Shown: positions 15,187-24,089, numbered from the stretch's first letter. The stretch is DNA of 50,200 nt from Paraperlucidibaca sp. (GCA_018066805.1 JAGPVX010000034.1:1-50200); one strand, 5' to 3'. Notes: a model not told the origin generated them from the letters alone. Numbers and translations: made by a program.

Positions 15187-18118
15187 TCCTACCCTACTAT
15201 TTACGCTAACCACTGCGTATTTGGGGCTCTTATTTTTTGCCGCCTACGCCAGTGAGCACGGCTGGATTCCTTTACGCTGGGTGCGCCATCCGGCAGTGTT
15301 TGTTTTGTCATTGGGCGTTTTTGTCAGCACCTGGGGCCTATTTGGTGCCGTGCAATTCGCGCGCGAAAGCGGCTTCAACTTTCTCACTTTTTATATTGGT
15401 CTAGCCGGCGCATTTCTCTTGGCTCCGGTATTTTTGCAGCCACTTTTTCGGCTTGCACGTAGTCATCAGCTCACCTCCTTACCGGACTTGCTCGCATTCC
15501 GCTACCGCAGCCAAGCCGCCGGCACGCTAGCAACTATCGCCATGTTAATTGGCGTCATGCCATTGCTCACCACGCAAATGCAAACCGTCGGCGAGGTCGC
15601 ACGCATACTCACCGGCGGCACAAATACCAAGCTCATGGGCTTAGTATTTTGCGTGATGCTCATCGGCTTTACGTCGCTGTTTGGCGCTGGAGCAAAGTCG
15701 AGTCGCCATCAGGAAAATGATGGCCTTGTGGTGGCGATCGCGCTCGAGTCCGTGATTAAGCTCATTGCCATTTCGGCCGTTGGCCTCTACGCCTACTTCG
15801 GCGTGCTTGGTGGCAGCGCAGGCGTTAATGATTGGCTGAGTCATCACCCCGAAGCCTTGCGCAACCTATTTCAACCGTTAAAGGCAGGTTACTGGCACAG
15901 CCTTCTGTTGGTATTTTTCTTCGCCTCAGTGGTTATGCCCTGCCTCTATCACATGGCTTTTACGGAAAACCGCGAGCCGCGCAACTTGCTCACCGCCACG
16001 TGGGCCTTTCCGCTGTATCTGCTGGTGATGGCATTGGGCATTCCCATTATTTTATGGGCCGGACAGGCCATCGGCCTAGCAGACTTACCCGAGTTCTACA
16101 GCCTCGGCGTTGCTATCGAATCGCGCTCACCCGCCCTAGTTTTGCTGCTGTTTATTGGCGCACTAGCATCATCAAGCGGCATCTTAATTGTCACCACACT
16201 GGCACTGGCCAATATGACGCTAAACCATGTCATCTTGCCTTTACGCGGCTGGCCTACCGACGACGCACTTTATCTAGAAACTCAGCGCCAGCGCCGCTTT
16301 CTCATCGGCTTCATTTTGCTCGCAGCCTTTATGCTGTCTTGGCTGCCTGGTTTACGTCCCGACAGCACTGAAATGTCGATGCTGTCATTCGTTGCCATTT
16401 TGCAGTTAGCACCTAGTGTGCTGGCTCTACTGTTTTGGCCGCGCGCGACACGCTCGGGCATGCTCACAGGCTTGAGCTTTGGCATGGCAATTTGGATAGT
16501 CATGCTGGCGATTCCGTCACTATTTTTAGCCAACTTTGATAGCGGCAAGCTACTCGGCATTATCACCACATCGCGACTCGATCATTGGCAGGCCATGGGC
16601 ATCATCGCCACCCTGGGCAATGGCATCGTCCTCGTCGTTGTCTCGCTATTACAGCCTCAATCTGCTGCCGATCGTGAAGTTGCCGAAGCCTGCTCAGTCG
16701 ATAACCTCAGCAGCCCCGTGCGTTGGAGCTTGGCCGCCGACTCAGTGGACGCTTTTGTCAAAGCACTAACGCCAGCGCTCGGACCGCTAACCGCTGAGCG
16801 CGAAGTTGGCATGGCGCGCAATGATCTCAATATGGCCAGCACTGAACGCCGCCCCTATGCACTGCGCCGCCTACGCGATCAGCTCGGCGCCAACCTGTCT
16901 GGCTTATTGGGGCCAAGCTTGGCCATGGAGTTGCTCGACAAACATCTACCTCAACAAATCGTGCCGCAAAGCCCCGGCGAAGATATTCACTTTATTGAGT
17001 CACGCCTGGAGGAATATCGCGACAAACTTTCAGGGCTGGCTGCTGAGCTTGATACCTTGCGCCGTTTTCATCGCCAAACTCTGCACGACCTGCCATTAGG
17101 CGTATGTACGCTGGCGGGCGATCTTGAAGTGCTGAGCTGGAATCGCGCCATCATGGATATTACTGGCTGCGCCGATATCGAAGTTATTGGCTCGCGACTA
17201 AGTAGCCTTCCCGAGCCATGGAACCACACGCTGACGCAATTTCTTAACCAGCCAGGCGCGCTAGAATCGCGCCACCGCCTAAATGTCGATGGCCAAACTC
17301 GCTGGATTAACCTTCATCGCGCCATGATTGGCGACGCCGATGGCAGTGTAGTGCTGGTTATGGAGGAAATAACCGCCCTGCAACAGCTTGAGTCACGCCT
17401 GCACCATAGCGAGCGCTTAGCAGCAGTTGGTCGCCTAGCGGCTGGTGTCGCCCATGAAATCGGCAACCCAATTACGGGCATTGCCTGCTTAGCGCAAAAC
17501 CTTAAAGCTGAGCATGCGATCGACCATGAAGTGCATGCGACCGCGCAAGACATTCTCGATCAAACCAAGCGCGTCACCAGCATTGTGCAGTCTTTAGTGG
17601 GCTTTGCTCGCACTGAGCATCATGTCGGCGGCGAGTTCGACAATGTGCCCTTGCTCGCCGTGGTCAATGAATCGCTGCATCTACTAAAACTCGCACCGGA
17701 AGCGCGCCAAGTTGATTTTCGAGTGCATATCGATAGCAGCCTAGGCGTCTATGGTGATGCCCAGCGCCTGTGCCAAGTCTTCATCAATCTTCTCGGCAAT
17801 GCCCGCGATGCCAGCACGCAGTCAGGCCGAATCTTGGTTCGCGCTCGTCAGCACGGGCCATCACTGCGTATTGAGATTGAAGACTTCGGGCACGGCCTGC
17901 CCGATGGCGATTTGCGCGAACGCTTATTTGAGCCCTTTGTAACAACTAAGGCGCTCGGTGACGGCACAGGGCTAGGTTTAGCGCTAGTTCATGGCATCAT
18001 TGAAGCACATGATGGTCGCATCCAATTAATCGATAAGCGCGATTACGATCAAGGCACCGGTGTGATTGTGCAAATCACGCTACCGGCCGCCAAACGCAAT
18101 GAGGATATGAACGCGTGA
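15176..18118 (+). CDS. cbrA: Sensor histidine kinase CbrA with SLC5/PutP-like transporter domain
   Basis: A 980-aa hybrid of transporter and kinase. Residues 1 to ~500 form about 13 transmembrane helices with the sodium-solute symporter fold. A soluble linker region (~510-620, STAC position) and a PAS-like domain (~630-745) follow. The HisKA domain has phospho-acceptor His760 in LAAGVAHEIGNPITG. The HATPase domain has VFINLLGNARDAS (N box), DFGHGLPDGD (G1) and GDGTGLGLALV (G2). In Pseudomonas CbrA senses carbon/nitrogen status, transports histidine, and phosphorylates CbrB. The ATG lies inside cbrX. The 3' end overlaps the cbrB start by 4 bp. Synteny with dksA, gluQ and pcnB supports orthology. 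Confidence 0.92.
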   Translation: MIFSPTLLFTLTTAYLGLLFFAAYASEHGWIPLRWVRHPAVFVLSLGVFVSTWGLFGAVQFARESGFNFLTFYIGLAGAFLLAPVFLQPLFRLARSHQLTSLPDLLAFRYRSQAAGTLATIAMLIGVMPLLTTQMQTVGEVARILTGGTNTKLMGLVFCVMLIGFTSLFGAGAKSSRHQENDGLVVAIALESVIKLIAISAVGLYAYFGVLGGSAGVNDWLSHHPEALRNLFQPLKAGYWHSLLLVFFFASVVMPCLYHMAFTENREPRNLLTATWAFPLYLLVMALGIPIILWAGQAIGLADLPEFYSLGVAIESRSPALVLLLFIGALASSSGILIVTTLALANMTLNHVILPLRGWPTDDALYLETQRQRRFLIGFILLAAFMLSWLPGLRPDSTEMSMLSFVAILQLAPSVLALLFWPRATRSGMLTGLSFGMAIWIVMLAIPSLFLANFDSGKLLGIITTSRLDHWQAMGIIATLGNGIVLVVVSLLQPQSAADREVAEACSVDNLSSPVRWSLAADSVDAFVKALTPALGPLTAEREVGMARNDLNMASTERRPYALRRLRDQLGANLSGLLGPSLAMELLDKHLPQQIVPQSPGEDIHFIESRLEEYRDKLSGLAAELDTLRRFHRQTLHDLPLGVCTLAGDLEVLSWNRAIMDITGCADIEVIGSRLSSLPEPWNHTLTQFLNQPGALESRHRLNVDGQTRWINLHRAMIGDADGSVVLVMEEITALQQLESRLHHSERLAAVGRLAAGVAHEIGNPITGIACLAQNLKAEHAIDHEVHATAQDILDQTKRVTSIVQSLVGFARTEHHVGGEFDNVPLLAVVNESLHLLKLAPEARQVDFRVHIDSSLGVYGDAQRLCQVFINLLGNARDASTQSGRILVRARQHGPSLRIEIEDFGHGLPDGDLRERLFEPFVTTKALGDGTGLGLALVHGIIEAHDGRIQLIDKRDYDQGTGVIVQITLPAAKRNEDMNA

Positions 18119-19464
18119 GCAGTATTTTAGTCGTCGATGATGAACAGGTAATTCGCAGCGGCCTGAAGCGCCTATTGCAGCGTAATGGCTACGAAGTTGC
18201 CGAAGCCGGCAGTGTCGACGAGGCCTTGGCGCAGTCTTCTCCGGATTTATACGACCTGATCATTTCTGATTTACGGCTGCCTGGCCTGCCAGGCACAGCA
18301 CTAATCGAGCGTGCAGGTGAAACGCCCGTGCTGATCATGACTAGCTTCGCCAGCATTCGCTCAGCCGTCGATGCCGTGAAAGCGGGCGCAGCTGACTACA
18401 TTGCCAAGCCGTTTGATCACGATGACATGCTGATCACTATCGATCGCATTTTGCGCGAGCAGCGTTTGCGCCGACAAAATCGCGCCCTGCGTGCCGAGCA
18501 AGCGCTAGCCAAGCCCGATAGCGGCATCATTGGCAACTGCCCTGGGATGATAGAAATGCATCGACGCATCAGTCGTGTCGCCCCGCTTAACACCACTGTA
18601 TTAATTTTAGGCGAGTCTGGCACCGGTAAAGAGCTAGTCGCGCGCGCATTGCATGAGCAAAGCCCACGTCGTGATGCACCGTTGATCTCGGTAAACTGCG
18701 CGGCCATTCCAGAGTCATTGATTGAGTCTGAATTATTTGGCCATGAAAAAGGCGCGTTCACCGGCGCTCAAGGCTTACGCAAAGGCTTGGTCGAGGCCGC
18801 TGATGGTGGTTCGTTATTTCTCGATGAAATCGGCGAATTGCCATTAGAAGCACAAGCGCGCTTATTGCGCCTGCTGCAAGAGAAAGAAGTCCGCCGCCTT
18901 GGTGCTACACAAACGCGCAAGGTCGATGTGCGCCTGATTGCCGCCACGCATCGCAACCTAAAGCAGCTCGCCAGCGAAGGCCTGTTTCGCGAAGACTTAT
19001 TTTTTCGCCTCAATGTGATGGAGCTGTCACTGCCTCCGCTGCGCGATCGGGGCGACGACATTCTCACCATTGCTGATCAGTTATTAGTGAGAACCATTGA
19101 GCGAGTTGGCTCGAAACCTCTAACGTTCACCCCTGAGGCTCGGGAGGCAATGGCGCATTATCATTGGCCAGGCAATATTCGTGAGCTGGAAAATGCCATC
19201 GAGCGAGCCGTTATTTTGACCGAAACTGAGGTTATTACGCCCAGCTTACTAGCCATTGAGTCCGCTTATCCCGCCCGGCAAACTCAAACAGTACAGGTAG
19301 ATGATGACCCACCTACAGGGCTATCCCTCGAGGACTATTTTCAGCACTTCGTCTTAGAACATCAGGACCAAATGTCTGAAACAGAGTTAGCACAAAAGCT
19401 TGGCATTAGTCGCAAGACGCTCTGGGAACGACGCCAGCGCTTAGGCATTCCTCGACGCCGTTGA
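18115..19464 (+). CDS. cbrB: Sigma-54-dependent response regulator CbrB
   Basis: An NtrC-family activator, 449 aa. The receiver domain (1-~120) has acidic Asp8/Asp9, phospho-acceptor Asp52 (IISDLRLPG), Thr76 and Lys98. The AAA+ domain has Walker A GESGTGKE (166-173) and the sigma-54 contact loop GAFTGA (213-218). A Fis-type helix-turn-helix ends the protein (LAQKLGISRKTLWERRQRL). It therefore opens RpoN promoters when phosphorylated, presumably by CbrA. The start is GTG, overlapping the cbrA stop (GTGA). A matching sigma-54 promoter lies in the gap just downstream, as with crcZ in Pseudomonas. Confidence 0.94.
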   Translation: MSSILVVDDEQVIRSGLKRLLQRNGYEVAEAGSVDEALAQSSPDLYDLIISDLRLPGLPGTALIERAGETPVLIMTSFASIRSAVDAVKAGAADYIAKPFDHDDMLITIDRILREQRLRRQNRALRAEQALAKPDSGIIGNCPGMIEMHRRISRVAPLNTTVLILGESGTGKELVARALHEQSPRRDAPLISVNCAAIPESLIESELFGHEKGAFTGAQGLRKGLVEAADGGSLFLDEIGELPLEAQARLLRLLQEKEVRRLGATQTRKVDVRLIAATHRNLKQLASEGLFREDLFFRLNVMELSLPPLRDRGDDILTIADQLLVRTIERVGSKPLTFTPEAREAMAHYHWPGNIRELENAIERAVILTETEVITPSLLAIESAYPARQTQTVQVDDDPPTGLSLEDYFQHFVLEHQDQMSETELAQKLGISRKTLWERRQRLGIPRRR

Positions 19465-19482
19465 TCACAAAATAGTCGCGTA

Positions 19483-19524
19483 TGTTACGTTACCTATCTA
19501 CACAAACTAAGTCAGTAAGTAACA
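19483..19524 (+). promoter_or_regulatory. Candidate CbrB upstream activating sites
   Basis: TGTTAC (19483-19488) is followed at once by a second partial copy, GTTAC (19489-19493). The inverse GTAACA lies at 19519-19524. The sites are about 110-150 bp upstream of the predicted sigma-54 start, the usual range for enhancer-binding activators. TGTTAC-type half-sites are reported for CbrB in Pseudomonas (from memory). Spacing here (30 bp between the outer half-sites) differs from what I recall there. Confidence 0.5.
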
Positions 19525-19609
19525 CTTTAGTCTGATGCCACACACACAATCATATCCAACAAATTTACAAGTCGATGATTTATCTGAAATAACTAGAATT
19601 ATTGAAAGT

Positions 19610-19626
19610 TGGCACAGTACCTGCTT
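19610..19626 (+). promoter_or_regulatory. Sigma-54 (RpoN) promoter in cbrB-pcnB gap
   Basis: TGGCAC, five bases (AGTAC), then CTGCTT: invariant GG at 19611-19612 and GC at 19623-19624, exactly 10 bp apart. This matches the -24/-12 consensus TGGCAC-N5-TTGCW except for one base. Predicted start is near 19636. It lies directly downstream of a sigma-54 activator gene and upstream of an RNA without a credible reading frame. Confidence 0.8.
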
Positions 19627-19635
19627 TATGTAATT

Positions 19636-19825
19636 GCGGAACAATAAAAATAAGCCGCTTGTCGGGTAACCGGCACTATAAAAAAAGCGCTCGCCAGGAT
19701 GTGAGACTGCAAAAGCCAAGGATGCTCGGGCAAAAATAATAAAAGAAGCCCAAATAATAAGACGGTCATAAACCGCACACCGTTCAGCGTACGCGGGAGG
19801 TAACCCCTCCCGCCTTGCGTTCTAA
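19636..19825 (+). ncRNA. Candidate CrcZ-like Hfq/Crc-titrating small RNA
   Basis: The 435-bp gap between cbrB and pcnB has no convincing gene but holds an RNA-like unit of about 180-190 nt behind a sigma-54 promoter. A-rich ARN triplet tracts lie at 19640-19654 (five AAN triplets), 19732-19746 (AAA AAT AAT AAA AGA) and 19753-19761 (three AAN triplets). The second tract forms the 16-nt loop of a GGGC (19728-19731) / GCCC (19748-19751) hairpin. Other stems are 19661-19674 (GUAA tetraloop) and 19063-type small stems only at 19763-19775 (CGGT/ACCG). An 8-bp hairpin ends the unit. In Pseudomonas CrcZ lies between cbrB and pcnB, is CbrB/RpoN-driven, and sequesters Hfq/Crc through such A-rich sites; it is about 400 nt. 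Function here is inference from architecture. Confidence 0.65.
19793..19813 (+). terminator. Terminator-like hairpin of the candidate sRNA
   Basis: GCGGGAGG, a 5-nt loop TAACC, and CCTCCCGC form a perfect 8-bp GC-rich stem. The following bases CTTGCGTTCT are only partly T-rich, so termination may be incomplete, allowing read-through into pcnB. Confidence 0.55.
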
Positions 19826-19899
19826 ACCAAGCCCTAACATACAGTCGGATATCAACCTGCTATCATGCGCACCTTATTTACAAGGCTCGAGATGCAAGT

Positions 19900-21237
19900 A
19901 TGTTGAAGTGGCTAAATCGCTGGCGAAATCAGGGCAAACACCTGACACGGCTCAAGCCGGTAGTAATCCCACGCGACCAGCACTCAATCTCTCGAAAGAA
20001 CCTCAGTCCCGCAGCAGTCAAAACACTGTATCGCCTACAAGATTGTGGCTTCGATGCCTATCTTATTGGTGGCGGCGTACGCGACGTTTTGCTTGGCTTA
20101 TCTCCTAAAGATTTCGATATTGCCACCAACGCTAAGCCGGAAGATGTGAAGCAAGTGTTTGGCAGCCAGTGTCAGATTATTGGTCGCCGCTTTCGCTTAG
20201 CCCATGTCCGCTGGGGCCGCGAAGTCATTGAAGTTGCCACGTTTCGCGCCAATCATGCCGATGGCGATGATCAAAGCGCTCGCACCAATGCCGATGGTCG
20301 CATCTTGCGCGATAACGTCTGGGGCAGCATCGAAGAAGATGCCGCCCGCCGTGACTTCACTATCAACGCTGTTTATTACCGCATTGCCGATTTCTCATTG
20401 TGGGATTTCGCCAATGGTGCAGCCGACCTGAAGCAGCGCGTTATTCGCCTCATAGGCGATCCTGAAACACGTTATCGCGAAGACCCTGTGCGCATGCTGC
20501 GTGCCGTGCGCTTCGCCGCCAAGCTCAACTTCACTATTGCTCCGGCGACCGCCAAGCCGATTCCAGCTTTGGCGCACTTGCTTGAAGAAATGTCGTCGCA
20601 TCGCCTCTACGACGAGTGCCAAAAACTATTTGCCAGTGGTCATGCCGCACCACTACTGCCACTAATGCAAGGCTATGGCTTATTCGCTCCGCTATTTCCT
20701 GGCCCCGCTGAGCATCCCTGCGAGCAACTGTGGCTGAAAACTGCACAAAGTACCGATGCGCGTTTAGCGGAAGGCAAGCACATCAATCCTGCATTCTTCT
20801 TTGCCGCCCTGCTCTGGGGCGATGTTCAAGCGCGAGCGCAAGCATTAATCAATGATGGCGTGCCGCCAGTACCAGCATGGCAACAAGCCGGCACACATGC
20901 CGTTAGCCGCCAATTAGCACGCACAGCCATTCCCAAACACGTCTCACAAGTCATGCGCGATATCTGGGAAATGCAGATGCGCCTCGAATCGCCACGCCCA
21001 CGCCAAGTCGAGATCATGGCCACAAATGAGCGCTTTCGTGCTGGCTACGACTTCCTGCTGATGCGCGAAAGCGTTGGTGAAGCCACAGGCAAGATGGCGG
21101 CGTGGTGGACACGTTGGCAAGCTGCCGACCCAGGCTTACAAGCCGAAATGCAACGCGCATTAGCAAAACCTGAAGCTGCCGCAGCGCCGAAAAAGCGTCG
21201 CCGTCGCCCTAAAAAAGCTGCTTCGCCGTCGCAATAA
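19900..21237 (+). CDS. pcnB: Poly(A) polymerase I
   Basis: Adds 3' poly(A) tails to RNA, marking it for decay by PNPase and other exonucleases. The nucleotidyltransferase motif is YLIGGGVRDVLLG followed by the catalytic carboxylates in KDFDIATNA. The RRDFTINAVYY block and RMLRAVRFAAKL complete the head and neck region. The C-terminus ends in a very basic Lys/Arg tail (KKRRRRPKKA), as in other PcnB proteins, which helps RNA binding. At 445 aa it has normal length. A possible -10, TATCAT at 19861-19866, lies upstream; the ribosome binding site is weak. folK starts 2 bp after its stop. Confidence 0.95.
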   Translation: MLKWLNRWRNQGKHLTRLKPVVIPRDQHSISRKNLSPAAVKTLYRLQDCGFDAYLIGGGVRDVLLGLSPKDFDIATNAKPEDVKQVFGSQCQIIGRRFRLAHVRWGREVIEVATFRANHADGDDQSARTNADGRILRDNVWGSIEEDAARRDFTINAVYYRIADFSLWDFANGAADLKQRVIRLIGDPETRYREDPVRMLRAVRFAAKLNFTIAPATAKPIPALAHLLEEMSSHRLYDECQKLFASGHAAPLLPLMQGYGLFAPLFPGPAEHPCEQLWLKTAQSTDARLAEGKHINPAFFFAALLWGDVQARAQALINDGVPPVPAWQQAGTHAVSRQLARTAIPKHVSQVMRDIWEMQMRLESPRPRQVEIMATNERFRAGYDFLLMRESVGEATGKMAAWWTRWQAADPGLQAEMQRALAKPEAAAAPKKRRRRPKKAASPSQ

Positions 21238-21239
21238 TC

Positions 21240-21770
21240 ATGAGCATTAACACTGACGTAGAGTCGCAATTTGCTGCGATAGGCCTTGGTGGCAATTTGG
21301 GCGATGCGCCTAAAACCTTATGCTTTGCGCTAGAGCAACTTGCAGCGCATGCGCAGATACACATTATTGCCATCTCTCACCTATACCGCAGCGCAGCCAT
21401 AGGCCCTGAGGGCCAGCTCGACTACGCTAATGCCGTTATCAGCATTAGCACCAGCCTATCGCCTATCGCCTTGCTCGATGCCCTGCAAGCTATCGAGCTT
21501 ATGGCCGGGCGCGAGCGCCTACTACGCTGGGGTGCGCGCACGCTTGACCTCGACATATTGCTATATGGCGAGATAGCAATGCAGAGTGAGCGATTAACCA
21601 TTCCGCACATTGAGCTATATCATCGGCCATTCGTTTTAGTTCCACTGGCTGATATTGCCGCCGCGCGTGTTCTACCCAATGGCCATCGAGCCGATGAATT
21701 AGCGGCAAGCTGTAGCCGAGACGGCTTAGCGCTATGGCCAGATTTACGCTGGCCAAGCACAGTAGAATAA
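21240..21770 (+). CDS. folK: 2-amino-4-hydroxy-6-hydroxymethyldihydropteridine pyrophosphokinase
   Basis: Transfers pyrophosphate from ATP to HMDP, the step before FolP in folate synthesis; folP lies in the minus-strand cluster of this window. The signatures are GLGGNLGDAPKTL at the N-terminus, SHLYRSAAIGP, and RWGARTLDLDILLYG, which carries the Mg-binding Asp pair, followed by IPHIELYHRPFVLVPL. The family usually has Pro where Ala stands in RWGARTLDLD; this is a mild change. At 176 aa the length is typical. It begins 2 bp after pcnB, the same order as in Pseudomonas and E. coli. Confidence 0.95.
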   Translation: MSINTDVESQFAAIGLGGNLGDAPKTLCFALEQLAAHAQIHIIAISHLYRSAAIGPEGQLDYANAVISISTSLSPIALLDALQAIELMAGRERLLRWGARTLDLDILLYGEIAMQSERLTIPHIELYHRPFVLVPLADIAAARVLPNGHRADELAASCSRDGLALWPDLRWPSTVE

Positions 21771-21854
21771 CGCCACAGCAGTCTTGACCTTGACCCTCCC
21801 TCAAGTGAATATGCGCAGCCATGATTGGCACTATCGATTGCGCGGAGTAAGCCC

Positions 21855-22655
21855 ATGAAACCCATCACGCTACGCACCTTGCGCGACATGAAAGCACGCG
21901 GCGAAGCCATCAGCTGCCTAACCTGCTACGACGCTAGTTTTTCAGCGGCAATGGCACGCGCAGGCGTCGAAGTCTTATTAATTGGCGATTCTTTAGGCAT
22001 GGTTCTGCAAGGTCATAACTCAACGCTGCCAGTCACGGTTGCCGACATGGCCTATCACACGACAGCGGTCGCGCGCGGAAATCAGCAATCGTTAATCATG
22101 GCTGACTTACCGTTTATGTCCTACGCGACTATTGAGGACACTCTAGCCAATGCCGCAGCACTGATGCGAGCTGGCGCACACATGGTCAAGCTCGAGGGTG
22201 GCTCGTGGTTAAGTGAAAGCGTTCGCCTAATGACTCAAGGCGGCATTCCATGCTGCGTACATTTAGGCCTAACCCCACAGTCGGTTAATGTCTTTGGCGG
22301 CTATCGAGTACAGGGCCGTGACGAGGCGAGCAGCACTAAACTATTAGAAGATGCGCGCAATGTCGTGGCTGCTGGTGCCGCCATGATACTGCTTGAGTGC
22401 GTACCAACTGACCTCGCCAAGCGCGTACAAGAAACTGTAGATGTTCCAGTCATTGGCATTGGTGCAGGTCCACATTGTGACGGCCAAGTTTTGGTCGTGC
22501 ACGATATGCTAGGCATTCATAGCGGCAAACCCGCACGATTTGTGAAAAACTTCCTTAGTTGCGGCGATGGCTCAATTGAAGGTGCTTTCCGCATCTATAT
22601 TGAACAGGTTAAGTCTGGCGAATACCCCGCACCTGAACATGCGTTTGCGGAATAA
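21855..22655 (+). CDS. panB: 3-methyl-2-oxobutanoate hydroxymethyltransferase
   Basis: Makes ketopantoate from alpha-ketoisovalerate and methylene-tetrahydrofolate, the first committed step to pantothenate and CoA. It shows SCLTCYDASFSAAMARAGVE, LLIGDSLGMVLQGH, the metal-binding acidic residues in VKLEGGSW, GIPCCVHLGLTPQSVN, and the IGIGAGPHCDGQVLV block. I chose the ATG at 21855 (266 aa): GGAG lies 8 nt upstream and the length matches E. coli PanB. An in-frame TTG at 21825 would add ten residues not typical of the family. panC follows after 11 bp. Confidence 0.95.
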   Translation: MKPITLRTLRDMKARGEAISCLTCYDASFSAAMARAGVEVLLIGDSLGMVLQGHNSTLPVTVADMAYHTTAVARGNQQSLIMADLPFMSYATIEDTLANAAALMRAGAHMVKLEGGSWLSESVRLMTQGGIPCCVHLGLTPQSVNVFGGYRVQGRDEASSTKLLEDARNVVAAGAAMILLECVPTDLAKRVQETVDVPVIGIGAGPHCDGQVLVVHDMLGIHSGKPARFVKNFLSCGDGSIEGAFRIYIEQVKSGEYPAPEHAFAE

Positions 22656-22666
22656 GTAGAGCCACC

Positions 22667-23515
22667 ATGAAGATTGAACACACTATCCAAGGCGTTCGCG
22701 CTGCTTTACGTTCGGCCAAAGCTAGCGGCAAATCCATTGCTTTCGTACCAACAATGGGCAATTTGCACGCTGGCCATATTCATCTAATTAATGAGGCAAA
22801 GCGCCGTGCCGACTTTGTCGTTTGCAGCATTTTTGTCAATCCAACGCAGTTCGGCGCCAATGAAGATTTCGGCAGCTATCCGCGCACACTCGATCGTGAT
22901 GGCACGCTGTTGGCTGAAGCCGACTGTGACTTGCTGTTTGCTCCTGCGGCTACCGAGATCTATAGCAACGGCCTGAATCAGTTAACCAGCATTCATGTCA
23001 GCGAAGTGACCGAACAGCTCTGTGGCGCCTCACGCCCTGGCCATTTTACCGGCGTGGCCACCATCGTCACCAAGCTACTCAATATTGTCTCGCCTGATAT
23101 GGCCCTATTTGGCCAAAAAGACTATCAGCAGCTCGCTGTCATTAAGCAGTTGGTTCACGACTTATTCTTGCCCGTCAATATTATTGGTATTGCCACAGTG
23201 CGCGATACTGACGGCTTGGCGCTTAGCTCACGCAATCAATACATGACTGAGCTACAGCGCAGCAAAGCCCCATTGCTCTATCAAACGCTGTGCAATATTC
23301 GAGACGCCCTGCAGAAGCCAGATAGCGTCGCTGATGAGATCATTGCGCGAGCGAAATCCACGCTTAAGCAAGGTGGCTTCAAGATTGACTATCTCAGCGT
23401 TCATAGCTTAGACCTGAATGACTTTGATGCCAGCCAGCCTCAGGCGGTTGTTTTAGTCGCTGCGCATTTAGGTAAGACCAGACTTATTGATAACCTTGTT
23501 TTTGACCTACAGTAA
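22667..23515 (+). CDS. panC: Pantothenate synthetase
   Basis: ATP-dependent condensation of pantoate with beta-alanine to pantothenate. The adenylate-forming motifs are PTMGNLHAGHIHLI (the HxGH of the nucleotidyltransferase fold), SIFVNPTQFGANEDF, RPGHFTGVATIV, FGQKDYQQL, and the KMSKS-like LALSSRNQYM. At 282 aa it is normal length. It lies immediately after panB. The third gene, panD, which makes the beta-alanine substrate, follows after a 142-bp gap. Confidence 0.96.
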   Translation: MKIEHTIQGVRAALRSAKASGKSIAFVPTMGNLHAGHIHLINEAKRRADFVVCSIFVNPTQFGANEDFGSYPRTLDRDGTLLAEADCDLLFAPAATEIYSNGLNQLTSIHVSEVTEQLCGASRPGHFTGVATIVTKLLNIVSPDMALFGQKDYQQLAVIKQLVHDLFLPVNIIGIATVRDTDGLALSSRNQYMTELQRSKAPLLYQTLCNIRDALQKPDSVADEIIARAKSTLKQGGFKIDYLSVHSLDLNDFDASQPQAVVLVAAHLGKTRLIDNLVFDLQ

Positions 23516-23657
23516 AACTGATAGATATCCCTTATTTGACAGCGAAGAGTGATTGATCGCGCGCGCATCTTGCGGCAAAATGGCGCGCCCAACATGTAGG
23601 TCGGTCCCAAAACCGCCCTGTGCTTGTTTTTTTGCTGCTGAGCGGAGGTAAACGCCC

Positions 23658-24038
23658 ATGCAATGCATCATGCTGAAAGCCAAGTTACATCGTGCCTGTG
23701 TCACACATGCCGAATTAGACTACGAAGGCTCATGCGCTATCGATGGCGACTTGCTTGACCTTTCTGGCATTCGCGAATACGAACAAATTCAGATTTATAA
23801 CGTCGGTAACGGCCAACGCTTCACGACCTATGCTATTCGTGCCGAATCTGGCTCAGGCATGATTTCGGTTAATGGCGCTGCGGCACACAAAGCACAGCCT
23901 GGTGATCGTGTCATTATTTGCACATACGCCCAATTTGCTGAAGAAGAGCTTGCTGCTTTTAAGCCTCGCTTGGTGTATTGCAATATCGACAACACCGTTA
24001 GTCACAGCGCTAACGCTATTCCAGTGCAAGTCGCTTAA
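23658..24038 (+). CDS. panD: Aspartate 1-decarboxylase (pyruvoyl proenzyme)
   Basis: Decarboxylates aspartate to beta-alanine for PanC. The proenzyme self-cleaves between Gly24 and Ser25 (YEGSCAID), turning Ser25 into the pyruvoyl cofactor. The site numbering matches E. coli exactly, which supports this ATG; a GGAGG site lies upstream. [12 protein letters not shown]-type and [10 protein letters not shown] blocks are present. At 126 aa it is complete. The 142-bp gap after panC holds a GC-rich stem (GCGCGC at 23561-23566 pairing with 23583-23588) and a run of seven Ts at 23627-23633, but no clear terminator geometry; panD may be transcribed with panBC or separately. Confidence 0.95.
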   Translation: MQCIMLKAKLHRACVTHAELDYEGSCAIDGDLLDLSGIREYEQIQIYNVGNGQRFTTYAIRAESGSGMISVNGAAAHKAQPGDRVIICTYAQFAEEELAAFKPRLVYCNIDNTVSHSANAIPVQVA

Positions 24039-24089
24039 CACACTAGAAAACTTCAATCTGTAGCGTTTAATTCATTAAATCGCAGATAC

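Noticed and set aside
19507-19719. Open frame of 70 codons on the minus strand across the cbrB-pcnB gap
   Set aside because: Low-complexity translation, no ribosome binding site, and it runs antisense through the sigma-54 promoter; chance frame in AT-rich DNA.
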